NCBI GenBank assembly: GCA_905373345.1
Contig: CAJPSU010000012.1
Location: 1 to 11,791, forward strand
Source of the DNA: Candidatus Saccharimonadota bacterium
GTDB lineage: Bacteria; Patescibacteriota; Saccharimonadia; Saccharimonadales; Saccharimonadaceae
Reading direction: 5' to 3'
Length of the DNA stretch: 11,791 bases
Every line of letters starts with the position of its first letter. Within the stretch, counting starts at the first letter, position 1. The notes beneath the pieces were generated by a model. It worked only from the letters and a program-made list of their open reading frames with translations, had not been told where the DNA came from and searched no databases. The position numbers were made by a program, and so were the translations under genes. This document shows positions 5,302 through 11,791 of the stretch, piece after piece.

Positions 5302-5808
5302 CTATAAGGTAAATTTGTCGTTGAGCGATTTATATTCAAAAATTTCGTCGTCCGAAAACCAGTGCCCAATTTCCTCGACCGCTTCTTTGTCGTTGCCACT
5401 GGCGTGAATGAGGTTCGGCACTCCTTTATGCTCGGCATCAGCGTACACGAAGCTCATATGCGAATAATCGCCGCGAATCGTACCGGGAGCAGCACTCTTC
5501 GGCTCAGTCGTACCAACAAGTTTGCGCACTAGCTGTACCGCTTCAACACCCTCAAGTACCATCGCAATCACTGGTCCCTGTACCATCATGTCAAGCGTGA
5601 TGTCAAATTTTTCTTTACCGCGGCGCGTAATCATCTGTCCAATTTCTTCGTAGTGGCGATAATAGTGTTCTTTAGTCGGCGCAATCATTTTTGTTGCAAC
5701 AATTTTTAACCCGACTCGCTCAAACCGCGTCAAAATCTCGCCAACAATGCCGCGTTGTACAGCATCGGGCTTAAATATAATCAACGTTCGTTCTACTATT
5801 CCTGCCAC
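5302..5808 (-). CDS. ndk: Nucleoside diphosphate kinase
   Basis: 168 residues. The enzyme transfers the gamma phosphate of ATP to other nucleoside diphosphates through a phosphohistidine. Visible motifs are KPDA (13-16), the nucleotide-binding segment AAPGTIRGDY (106-115, with Arg112) and NLIHASG, in which His135 is the phosphorylated residue. The protein is longer than the usual 140-150 residues. The extra length is mainly between HYYRHYEE and GPVIAMVLEG (about 52-78) and before the active-site His. The start is a GTG with a perfect AGGAGG 5 nt upstream. It is transcribed from an extended -10 promoter, divergently from the recombinase gene. Confidence 0.96.
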   Translation of the reverse strand: MAGIVERTLIIFKPDAVQRGIVGEILTRFERVGLKIVATKMIAPTKEHYYRHYEEIGQMITRRGKEKFDITLDMMVQGPVIAMVLEGVEAVQLVRKLVGTTEPKSAAPGTIRGDYSHMSFVYADAEHKGVPNLIHASGNDKEAVEEIGHWFSDDEIFEYKSLNDKFTL

Positions 5809-5841
5809 CAGATCCTCCTATACCTATTATTTCTAGCTCGT

Positions 5842-5850
5842 ATTGTAGCA
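5842..5850 (-). promoter_or_regulatory. Extended -10 promoter of ndk
   Basis: TGCTACAAT on the minus strand gives a TGn extension plus TACAAT. The predicted start is near 5835, leaving a leader of about 27 nt that carries AGGAGG. No clear -35 is visible. Confidence 0.55.
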
Positions 5851-5908
5851 AATATCGTCTTGTTTCTCTATTGGTATTCCACTGAACAATAAAGTTATTC
5901 AGATAATT

Positions 5909-5937
5909 TTTACAGTTACCCCAAATTGCGGTATGCT
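5909..5937 (+). promoter_or_regulatory. Promoter of the Xer-type recombinase gene
   Basis: TTTACA (5909-5914), a 17-nt spacer and TATGCT (5932-5937). The -10 ends 6 nt before the ATG at 5944, so transcription should start on the start codon itself. Confidence 0.65.
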
Positions 5938-5943
5938 AGAAGT

Positions 5944-6873
5944 ATGGAAATGTCTGCGCTATTACTGGATTTCGCTGAATATCTTGAGATTGAACGCGGT
6001 CGATCAAGCCGTACATCGGAAAACTATACCCGATATCTTGAGCGCTTTTTACAATTTGCCGGTACGGACCTTACTGTTGACAAAATCACACCAGAGCTTA
6101 TCCGCAAATACCGTCTGTGGCTCAACCGCCAAAAAGACGACAATAACAATGAGCTCGCACTAATCACGCAAAATTACCACCTTATTGCATTACGTGGCTT
6201 TCTTAATTACCTCAGCAAACGAAGCATTCCAAGCATGGCGCCAAATAAAATTGAACTACCGCGCGTCCATAGAAAACAAGTAACATTTTTATACAATGAT
6301 GAGGTTGAACGAATATTTGACACCATACCAAATGACGGCGAAATCTCACACCTGCGCGACAGAGCAATCCTAGAGCTATTGTACTCAAGTGGACTGCGCG
6401 TCTCGGAGCTTGTTGGACTAAACCGCGACCACGTCAATACTGCCCGACGAGAGTTTACAGTACGCGGAAAAGGCCAGAAAGACCGCCCAGTATTTGTTAG
6501 TAAACGTGCGGCAGCTCAATTAGAACTATACCTTCATGCACGGACAGATTTGCTCATCCCATTATTCTTAAGCTACAGTCGCAATATTCAAGCGCCGAGC
6601 ACAAGCGGAGACTACCGGCGGCTTAATCAGCGCAGTGTACAGCGAATGGTTACAAAATACGCACGGCTTGCTGGAATCACCAAACATGTCAGTCCGCACA
6701 CAATGCGCCATAGCTTTGCAACCGACCTACTCATGAATGGTGCGGATATTCGCAGTGTACAAAGTATGCTTGGACATAGTAGTATCGCCACGACGCAAGT
6801 ATACACGCATGTCACAGACCAACACTTGCGGGACGTATATGAATGTTTTCACAGCGACAGTACCGAAATATAA
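5944..6873 (+). CDS. xerC/D-like: Xer-type site-specific tyrosine recombinase
   Basis: 309 residues, the normal length for XerC/XerD. The N-terminal SAM-like DNA-binding domain (about 5-100) contains the typical RGRSSRTSENYTRYLERFL region. The catalytic domain (about 110-300) has all expected residues: Arg152 in SSGLRVSEL, Lys176 in GKGQKDR, His252 and Arg255 in HTMRHSFA, His278 in MLGHSS and the nucleophile Tyr287 in VYTHV. A role in resolving chromosome dimers at a dif site is the default. No integrase-type neighbours are present. Whether it is XerC, XerD or a single-recombinase XerH/S-like form cannot be told. The frame extends to a TTG at 5926, but the promoter's -10 overlaps that extension; ATG 5944 coincides with the predicted transcription start and has no Shine-Dalgarno. 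It converges on the pilX-like gene with a 48-nt gap and no clear terminator. Confidence 0.93.
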   Translation: MEMSALLLDFAEYLEIERGRSSRTSENYTRYLERFLQFAGTDLTVDKITPELIRKYRLWLNRQKDDNNNELALITQNYHLIALRGFLNYLSKRSIPSMAPNKIELPRVHRKQVTFLYNDEVERIFDTIPNDGEISHLRDRAILELLYSSGLRVSELVGLNRDHVNTARREFTVRGKGQKDRPVFVSKRAAAQLELYLHARTDLLIPLFLSYSRNIQAPSTSGDYRRLNQRSVQRMVTKYARLAGITKHVSPHTMRHSFATDLLMNGADIRSVQSMLGHSSIATTQVYTHVTDQHLRDVYECFHSDSTEI

Positions 6874-6921
6874 AACCACACTTTGAAAACTAAATCGGTT
6901 ATAGTTATGATCAAACCTACA

Positions 6922-8076
6922 TTATTTCTTTGGGCGCGGATCGCATATGCCACTAATAGCCATCGTATCGCTCACCGAAAAGTCTTTGCATAGGCTACCC
7001 GTTGTATCAACGGCATATTCAGGGAACGTGAATGCTCCGTCCGGGCTAACACGACTCAGAACGCGTCGATAAACATCGCCAGCGCGACCAGTTGAATCAA
7101 CAAGAGGCTGTACACCATCAAACTGCGCCGTCACATTACCGCTGATATCCTCAAACGATGCTCGAAGCTGTGTGCGCGCATACAAGCTCGTAACCCGCAT
7201 GAATGCCATTCGCGAACCAGCCTTCAATTGGCGTCCATTCGGAATAGTAAGGACTGCTGCACACGCATATTGATTCGCATTGAAGCGAGTCTCTGAACAT
7301 AGCACCGGCGACGGTGACACTGTCACGCTCGTCTGCGAACCAGCAGCGCGCGTCGCCTGCAGCGAAATCGCATTGATCATCGCGCTTGATCCGCGCACAC
7401 TGGTCGGTCGCAAGAGCGTCGTCATCACTTGGTTGCTGTCATAGTCAGCCTGTTCCATACTGCCATCCGGCTTTTCAGGAACAACAATTTGCACACGCAG
7501 CATCGCTGGAGCATCCGCGCCCCACGCATCATGCTGTGGCAGATGATTTGGGTTCGTATCATTCGGATTAGCGATTGTCGGCGTATCATCGCTTTTAAGC
7601 GTCCACTGTACCATGATATGATCCGTATCATTCGTTGTTTTAAGCGGAATCACTTTCGACACGCCCTCTTCAAGCGTATGCTTCACATCATCTGTTATGC
7701 TTTCAATCTTGACACACGTGTACGCCTGCCCTTGGGTGCTATCAGCCGGCGCACCATTGCTGCGGATTGTTACCCGCGTGTCGGTCGTCGACGCAGCAAT
7801 GCCGGCTTTCTGCACAGTATCGCATCGTTGCGCTAAAATAGCCGTACACGCCGCACTCGCAGTGCTTCCGTTTGCACACGCCGTAATGACGCGTTTCGCA
7901 TCCTCAACACCAGAAACTGCCGAATCGTAAGCGCTTTGTGATAAATTATTATCAGATGCCTGCGTTTCCTCCTGCGACATCAACCGCACAAAGCCAACTG
8001 ATATAATTATCAATAGAAGCGACGTAAACATTACAACGATAATCGAAACCATGCCCTTTTCAGACTGCCGATTCAT
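6922..8076 (-). CDS. PilX/GspK-like minor pilin
   Basis: 384 residues, the largest pilin-like protein here. After a short head ending in Gly8 comes the hydrophobic pilin helix (about 9-32). The following segment, with MSQEETQASDNNLSQSAYDS and SGVEDAKR, matches the PilX N-terminal pattern. Unlike the other prepilins it has no Glu at position +5 after the predicted cleavage site (M-V-S-I-I), a trait of GspK/PilX-type subunits placed at the fibre tip. The C-terminal part is a large domain with several cysteines and no recognised fold. It is the last gene of the minor pilin operon, its ATG overlaps the upstream stop as ATGA, and GGAG/GAAGG lies just upstream. Confidence 0.82.
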   Translation of the reverse strand: MNRQSEKGMVSIIVVMFTSLLLIIISVGFVRLMSQEETQASDNNLSQSAYDSAVSGVEDAKRVITACANGSTASAACTAILAQRCDTVQKAGIAASTTDTRVTIRSNGAPADSTQGQAYTCVKIESITDDVKHTLEEGVSKVIPLKTTNDTDHIMVQWTLKSDDTPTIANPNDTNPNHLPQHDAWGADAPAMLRVQIVVPEKPDGSMEQADYDSNQVMTTLLRPTSVRGSSAMINAISLQATRAAGSQTSVTVSPSPVLCSETRFNANQYACAAVLTIPNGRQLKAGSRMAFMRVTSLYARTQLRASFEDISGNVTAQFDGVQPLVDSTGRAGDVYRRVLSRVSPDGAFTFPEYAVDTTGSLCKDFSVSDTMAISGICDPRPKK

Positions 8077-8777
8077 GATGCCTTCTCCATAATTACAATT
8101 TCATTAAACTGATTGATTGCGCAAAACGTAAAGTTATTTTCAGCTTCATTTGACGTACGGCACGTTTGGTCGGTCGTGTTGATTTCTTCACCTTGGTTCG
8201 TGCCAAGTGTATAGGAAATGTTAAAGGCGCGATCGCCGTTTCGATCAAAGATCGGCGTCACGTCCATCCGATACACAGCCAGATCAGCCCGCCCTTTGAG
8301 CAATTCCGTTGCGCGCATTGTACCGGTCGTCGAGACATCGGTCGCGTACACGCCATTTTGCGGAATACAAAATGTACCAAGCGGATCGGCTACGCGCGCC
8401 AAGATAATCGCATCGCCTGTGCTATTATAGCGGACTGCCGCCGACGGATCATTTGAGCGCAAGTTCTCTGGCTTATTCCATAAATAAGCGCGAGAACCGA
8501 TACACAACCGCCCAAGTCCGCCGGCACCCTGTGTATCAGCGGCGACAAACCGCACCTCACCCTGCCCAATCGTCAAGCCATCACGTCGAATCAAATCACC
8601 GACTTCACGCCCCGACTGATTAATCGACTTTATCGTAATACCCTTATGATACATATTTGTTAGCTGAATCGTTGTTACTGCAATTGATATCAGCAGCACC
8701 GCAACGCCCGCCATCGCGAGCAACAATTCAACCAATGTGAATCCTCTACTTGTCGCCCTCTTAGTTTTTGCCATCAT
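8073..8777 (-). CDS. PilW/GspJ-like minor pilin
   Basis: About 234 residues. The prepilin signature RGFTLVELLLAMAG has Gly12 at the cleavage site and Glu at +5, followed by one hydrophobic helix and a globular domain of over 190 residues with four cysteines near CIGSR, FCIPQ, QTCRT and FCAIN. PilD would cleave and N-methylate it. There are two adjacent ATG codons (8777 and 8774); GAGG lies 4 and 7 nt upstream respectively, so the second may be the real start. It overlaps the GspI-like gene by 17 nt and the pilX-like gene by 4 nt, so all are translated in a coupled way. Confidence 0.82.
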   Translation of the reverse strand: MMAKTKRATSRGFTLVELLLAMAGVAVLLISIAVTTIQLTNMYHKGITIKSINQSGREVGDLIRRDGLTIGQGEVRFVAADTQGAGGLGRLCIGSRAYLWNKPENLRSNDPSAAVRYNSTGDAIILARVADPLGTFCIPQNGVYATDVSTTGTMRATELLKGRADLAVYRMDVTPIFDRNGDRAFNISYTLGTNQGEEINTTDQTCRTSNEAENNFTFCAINQFNEIVIMEKAS

Positions 8778-9390
8778 AAATCCTCGTTATCGTTCCTATC
8801 GTCGTTGGTACAGATGTACCAACGCTATCCCAGCACGCATTAACATATACATCATACGCATTGCCAGCTTCTTCACCAGGCTTGTGCGCTTCGGAGCGGA
8901 CGACTTGGATAAATAATCCTTGAGCTTGCGGCGCACTCGCATTCGACAGATCAACACGCGCAAATACAGCCGGTTCAGTATATGCCGCTGATGTCGTCAC
9001 GTCAACGACGCGCACATCATTGCGAGCTGAATTTTGTGCTAAGAAAAATGCTTTACTGCTATTTGTCAATCCATTATTTTCAAGTGTTGGGCATCGGTTA
9101 TTATTCTTTTCAACGAAATCAGTTACATTAATATGCGGTCCATGGCTCGCCGACTGAATTACATATCGACTACGGATTTGCTGCCACGCGTCGGTATGAT
9201 GCGCCTGAATGTAGCGTATCATTGAAATTTGCGAATCAATCTGTTGGCGTACAAGCGTAATTTCAAGCGAACGCTGCGCTACCTGTATACCGCGATTCAT
9301 CAGTACATAGGTACCGACAACGAGCATACTGAGCACCGTGAAACTAAACATCACCTCAATCACCGTATCACCGCGTGCAAATCGCTTCAT
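8761..9390 (-). CDS. PilV/GspI-like minor pilin with Asp at +1
   Basis: 209 residues. The leader is MKRFARG followed by DTVIEVMFSFTVLSMLVVG, a type III prepilin helix with Glu at +5. The residue after the processing Gly is Asp, where most prepilins have Phe or Met; I believe this GDT.IEV form recurs in CPR pilus loci. The following ALRQ-like region (AQRSLEITLVRQQIDSQ) fits the GspI/PilV helix. Cysteines lie near NRCPT and NACWD. Its ATG overlaps the stop of the upstream pilin by one base (TGATG), and GGAGGG lies 9 nt upstream. Confidence 0.82.
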   Translation of the reverse strand: MKRFARGDTVIEVMFSFTVLSMLVVGTYVLMNRGIQVAQRSLEITLVRQQIDSQISMIRYIQAHHTDAWQQIRSRYVIQSASHGPHINVTDFVEKNNNRCPTLENNGLTNSSKAFFLAQNSARNDVRVVDVTTSAAYTEPAVFARVDLSNASAPQAQGLFIQVVRSEAHKPGEEAGNAYDVYVNACWDSVGTSVPTTIGTITRIYDGKN

Positions 9391-10127
9391 CAGCTACAAC
9401 CCTCCGTACGCGTAACAACGCCGCTTGCGCCAGGCGCATCTGCCGCAATCGCAACGCCAAGCGTCTGCCCCGCTAACCAGCCGGATGGATCAATACAGAT
9501 GACCGAATCATTACGACGATTACCCTCTACAACAAGCTGATCTAGCATTACCGACGCTCGACGCATTGTATAAGTATGAATTACCCCGCTAATCGGCGAA
9601 CGTACAATTGCAATCGCCCACGCATTATCGCCTGTTGCTGGCGGTTGTGTACGCACACCCCAATCAAGCTGGTACGTCTGCGGCTGAGCACTACTATCAA
9701 TAAACAGCCGCCGATTCGCCGCCGCATCCGCCGTAAAAACTGCATCATCGCCGATGCCAGATTTCAAGAACGCGCTCGTCACTCCGGACATATAAATTGG
9801 CTGAGATCGGAATGTTTGTCCATTTGCTGTCGTGACCAGACGCCCGATAATCACGCACGTCTCACTTGTACCAGGCGGCGCAGAGTGGGCTGCTAGAAAT
9901 GTGCCGTCTGCTGCACATTCACGATGGTTATCAATATCATTGCGCACATTAATTGTCTGCCCGTACTGCCCCTGAATATACGACGAAAATCCATCAACCG
10001 CATCGCGATACCGCTGCAACCCAAGCGTCGAACCGACTGATGCTAAGATTCCTGCTGCGAGCACACCTGTCACCGCCAGGAATAACATAACTTCGATGAT
10101 CGTAAACCCGCGCGATGCCCTCTTCAT
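9390..10127 (-). CDS. GspH/FimT-like minor pilin
   Basis: 245 residues. MKRASRG is the leader and FTIIEVMLFLAVTGVLAAG the conserved pilin helix with Glu at +5. The globular part follows, with cysteines near HRECAAD, SETCVII, VICID and the terminal EGCS, possibly disulphide-bonded. It is the first gene of the four-gene minor pilin operon, analogous to the GspH-I-J-K order of type II secretion systems. There is no Shine-Dalgarno; an extended -10 ends 7 nt before the ATG, so the message is probably leaderless or nearly so. Confidence 0.82.
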   Translation of the reverse strand: MKRASRGFTIIEVMLFLAVTGVLAAGILASVGSTLGLQRYRDAVDGFSSYIQGQYGQTINVRNDIDNHRECAADGTFLAAHSAPPGTSETCVIIGRLVTTANGQTFRSQPIYMSGVTSAFLKSGIGDDAVFTADAAANRRLFIDSSAQPQTYQLDWGVRTQPPATGDNAWAIAIVRSPISGVIHTYTMRRASVMLDQLVVEGNRRNDSVICIDPSGWLAGQTLGVAIAADAPGASGVVTRTEGCS

Positions 10128-10134
10128 ACTGATT

Positions 10135-10143
10135 ATTTTACCA
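10135..10143 (-). promoter_or_regulatory. Extended -10 promoter of the minor pilin operon
   Basis: TGGTAAAAT on the minus strand (TGn plus TAAAAT) ends 7 nt before the ATG at 10127 and lies in the 36-bp gap after pilD. The -35 region is weak (TGTTAA at 17-nt spacing). Confidence 0.5.
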
Positions 10144-10163
10144 TAAGCGTAGCAGAATTAACA

Positions 10164-11054
10164 CTAGAAAGTTGTCACTGCAAACAGCCATGTTATGATA
10201 TGATGAGCTGCAAAATACGAGATCAACATGCCTAAAATAAATAGTGGACCAAATGGTATTTCACTGCCCGGCTTCAGTTTTTTGCTGATAAGCCCCGGCA
10301 ACACGATAATACAGCCGATGAAGTTCGCCAAAAATAACGCCAAAAATGCCTTTTCCCAGCTAGCAAGCATGAGTCCGAGTCCGAGTCCGAGCTTCACGTC
10401 GCCCTCACCGATCCATGTACCATGCGATAAAACGCACAGTACAAAATACAATCCCGACATAATTGCTACAGCCCCCGCCAGCGACCATATATCAATATCA
10501 TGGACAAGCACAAATCGCAGCACAACAACGATAAGTGCAAGCGCTGCATATGCCCAAGTGAGACGATTTGGCAATAATTGCCACTTTAAGTCATATGTCG
10601 CAAGCACCACGAGCAATACGAGCGACACCAACCACAAAGCAAACAATGTCCAACCCGCAGCCAATACCCAGCCCACACCGGTAAGCGAAAACGGCCACCA
10701 CACATATGACGCCACGAAAAGCGCCGCCATTATCAGCTCGATGACCGGCTCAAACCAGCCAATTGATTTACGGCAATAACGACATTTTCCACCCGTTGAC
10801 AGCCAGCTAACGATCGGAATTAGGTCATACCAGGCGAGTGTATGATGACACCGCAAGCAACACGAACGATCGCGCTTGCCTTTTTTACCCAGGAGCGGCT
10901 TAAGCTGCTTAAACTCATCCTTACTATAGGACTCATGGGCTTCTTTATCTTCGTATAGCTGCCGCGCGCGCAGCCGCCACACCTGTGCACCAGCGAAGCT
11001 CCCCATAATAAACCCGAGTACACCAAACAACCATGCCAGAATAGTCATATTCAT
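10164..11054 (-). CDS. pilD: Type IV prepilin peptidase / N-methyltransferase
   Basis: 296 residues, polytopic. It cleaves prepilin leaders after Gly and methylates the new N-terminus at the inner face of the membrane. The cytoplasmic zinc motif is intact: Cys66-x2-Cys69 and Cys91-x2-Cys94 within CLRCHHTLAWYDLIP and KCRYCRKS. The two catalytic aspartates are Asp155 in TYDLKWQLLPN and Asp219 in GEGDVKLG. Between the first span (about 5-22) and the zinc motif there is an extra charged segment (about 30-62) longer than in typical PilD. The start at 11054 is chosen because it lies 6 nt after a perfect TATAAT; there is no Shine-Dalgarno. A second ATG at 11048 is possible. The substrates are presumably the five prepilins encoded alongside. 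Confidence 0.95.
   Translation of the reverse strand: MNMTILAWLFGVLGFIMGSFAGAQVWRLRARQLYEDKEAHESYSKDEFKQLKPLLGKKGKRDRSCCLRCHHTLAWYDLIPIVSWLSTGGKCRYCRKSIGWFEPVIELIMAALFVASYVWWPFSLTGVGWVLAAGWTLFALWLVSLVLLVVLATYDLKWQLLPNRLTWAYAALALIVVVLRFVLVHDIDIWSLAGAVAIMSGLYFVLCVLSHGTWIGEGDVKLGLGLGLMLASWEKAFLALFLANFIGCIIVLPGLISKKLKPGSEIPFGPLFILGMLISYFAAHHIITWLFAVTTF
10371..10391 (-). repeat. Hexamer tandem repeat inside pilD
   Basis: Three in-frame copies of CTCGGA (minus strand) encode the Gly-Leu run in KLGLGLGLML, just after the catalytic GEGD. It is short and in frame, so slippage could alter the run length without shifting the frame. Confidence 0.6.
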
Positions 11055-11060
11055 ATTGTT

Positions 11061-11069
11061 ATTATAGCA
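11061..11069 (-). promoter_or_regulatory. Extended -10 promoter of pilD
   Basis: TGCTATAAT on the minus strand is a perfect TATAAT with TGn. It ends 6 nt before the ATG at 11054 and touches the downstream foot of the terminator hairpin. The -35 position falls in the hairpin and has no good match. Confidence 0.6.
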
Positions 11070-11098
11070 AAGAGGTTGCGTTTTTCCGCAACCTCTTT
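11069..11098 (-). terminator. Strong hairpin terminator between pilin gene and pilD
   Basis: A perfect 12-bp stem AAAGAGGTTGCG/CGCAACCTCTTT with a 6-nt loop begins 28 nt after the pilin stop. The T run is three T in the arm on the minus strand and longer on the plus strand. It would raise the ratio of pilin to PilD mRNA by stopping most transcripts before pilD. Confidence 0.85.
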
Positions 11099-11125
11099 TT
11101 GTGGCTTTGTGTCAATTTGCTATAT

Positions 11126-11590
11126 TTACGCTTCCAAACAATATGTCGACTTACCAGACTCAAGACGCGTAATTACCGCATACTGACGAAGTGTACCTTT
11201 ACTGAGCTTTTGTTTATTTCCATCAACACCCGGGTCGCCGCACTGCGCCTGAGTTACAACGATAATATTACCGTCCGCTACATCAACTTCAGAGCTAAAT
11301 ACGGCAACAGTCACTTTAGTTACGTCAGAGTTGCCGGATAAGTTTGAGATGTAAGAACGCAACCGACCCTCAGAGCCAGAATCAGGCAGCTTACCCTTGT
11401 TTGCGCTCGAAAAACTATTCACCGCTGCCGACACAATACTCACGTCGTTCTTACGCGCTGTATCGCGTTGGCTGCGCTGCAACGCCGGCAGTGCGATAAA
11501 CACCATCAAAAATATCAATGCCGCGATTGCCAGCACGAGCACGACTTCAATAATCGTAAATCCACGCTCTTTAAGTTGTTGTTTGCTCAT
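11126..11590 (-). CDS. Type IV pilin, major-subunit type
   Basis: 154 residues. The leader MSKQQLKERG is followed by FTIIEVVLVLAIAALIFLMV, with processing after Gly10 and Glu at +5. The helix continues into RSQRDTARKNDVSIVSAAVNSF, the pattern of short CPR pilins, then a compact domain with KGKLPDS. Cys117 and Cys151 near the C-terminus could close the D-region loop. Length, position directly after pilC and the terminator behind it suggest the abundant shaft subunit, but expression is not visible here. The start has AAGGTGG 9 nt upstream. It is transcribed from its own promoter with a leader of about 39 nt. Confidence 0.88.
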   Translation of the reverse strand: MSKQQLKERGFTIIEVVLVLAIAALIFLMVFIALPALQRSQRDTARKNDVSIVSAAVNSFSSANKGKLPDSGSEGRLRSYISNLSGNSDVTKVTVAVFSSEVDVADGNIIVVTQAQCGDPGVDGNKQKLSKGTLRQYAVITRLESGKSTYCLEA

Positions 11591-11635
11591 ATTCCCGTTC
11601 CACCTTTCTTATGAACACTTCTTATGGTTATATCT

Positions 11636-11664
11636 AGCATAACGCACGAGTGCGTCATTGTCTA
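11636..11664 (-). promoter_or_regulatory. Promoter of the pilin gene with an internal inverted repeat
   Basis: TAGACA (11659-11664), a 17-nt spacer and TATGCT (11636-11641) on the minus strand. The spacer contains ACGCAC/GTGCGT arms around 2 nt (11642-11655), placed where a repressor would block polymerase. Confidence 0.5.
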
Positions 11665-11672
11665 GAGCTTCG

Positions 11673-11791
11673 TTAGTGAATCTTAGTCACTAAGCCATAA
11701 ATAGGATACAAAATTGCCCCGATCAAGCCGCCCGCAAAAACAGCTAGAACGACCATTAACGCTGGTTCAATCATCGTCGAGATCGCCTTAA
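11673..11791 (-). CDS. pilC: PilC/GspF-type pilus assembly platform protein, C-terminal end only
   Basis: Only the last 38 codons are inside the window; the rest lies beyond the right edge. The readable end, IEPALMVVLAVFAGGLIGA followed by ILYPIYGLV, is the last membrane span and tail typical of the GspF/PilC inner-membrane platform family (IEP motif, then a hydrophobic span and Y-P-I-Y). It ends at a TAA at 11673-11675, with the pilin promoter immediately behind it. The position next to pilin and pilD fits. Confidence 0.85.
   Translation of the reverse strand, partial: KAISTMIEPALMVVLAVFAGGLIGAILYPIYGLVTKIH

Noticed and set aside
6874..6921. Terminator between the convergent xer and pilX-like genes
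   Set aside because: Only 4-5 bp pairings such as GGTT/AACC can be drawn and no good T run follows.
2922..10127. Reassigned TGA codons (Gracilibacteria-type code)
   Set aside because: TGA ends the small membrane protein and the minor pilins at the right places and no in-frame TGA interrupts a conserved domain.

Overview
The window looks like a chromosomal segment of a Candidate Phyla Radiation bacterium, most likely Saccharibacteria (TM7). This is inferred from the style of the proteins: a type IV pilus locus with a CPR-like set of short prepilins (including one with an RGDTVIEV cleavage region), an elongated nucleoside diphosphate kinase, a single-membrane-span SurA/PrsA-like foldase and a short bacterial PH-domain protein. 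TGA is used as an ordinary stop in several genes, which argues against the Gracilibacteria/SR1 code. All four tRNA genes encode their CCA end. No rRNA, transposase, phage gene or CRISPR array is visible.

Layout. The left end (1-336) holds a GC-rich stretch, probably transcribed leftward off the window, and a divergently placed tRNA-Val(GAC) gene with a terminator. Next comes an AT-rich region without large genes (337-1230). Inside it is a consensus promoter placed exactly so that transcription would begin on the ATG of a 35-codon basic ORF. From 1231 to 5808 everything is on the minus strand. Read in transcription order: ndk; tRNA-Arg(CCT) followed by a PH-domain membrane protein and a SurA/PrsA-like lipid-side foldase; tRNA-Asp(GTC) with its own promoter and terminator; then tRNA-Thr(CGT) followed by a small membrane protein and a large processive-type family 2 glycosyltransferase. 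A Xer-type tyrosine recombinase (5944-6873) is divergent from ndk and is the only large plus-strand gene.

From 6922 to the right edge lies a minus-strand type IV pilus cluster. In transcription order it contains the end of a PilC/GspF platform protein, a major-type pilin, a strong hairpin, the prepilin peptidase PilD, then a four-gene operon of minor pilins (GspH/FimT-, GspI/PilV-, GspJ/PilW- and PilX/GspK-like), the last three translationally coupled. PilD would process all five prepilins. PilC would be the membrane platform on which the fibre is assembled. The ATPases are not in view.

The most notable signal is regulatory. Several transcription-unit-leading genes (the small ORF, the xer gene, pilD, and the first minor pilin) have an excellent -10 element 6-7 nt before the ATG and no Shine-Dalgarno sequence, which predicts leaderless mRNAs. 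Genes inside operons and genes with a real leader (ndk, the pilin, the foldase, the second minor pilin) do have Shine-Dalgarno sequences. Two protein operons start 8 and 26 nt after a tRNA 3' end, so their mRNA 5' ends may be made by tRNA processing.
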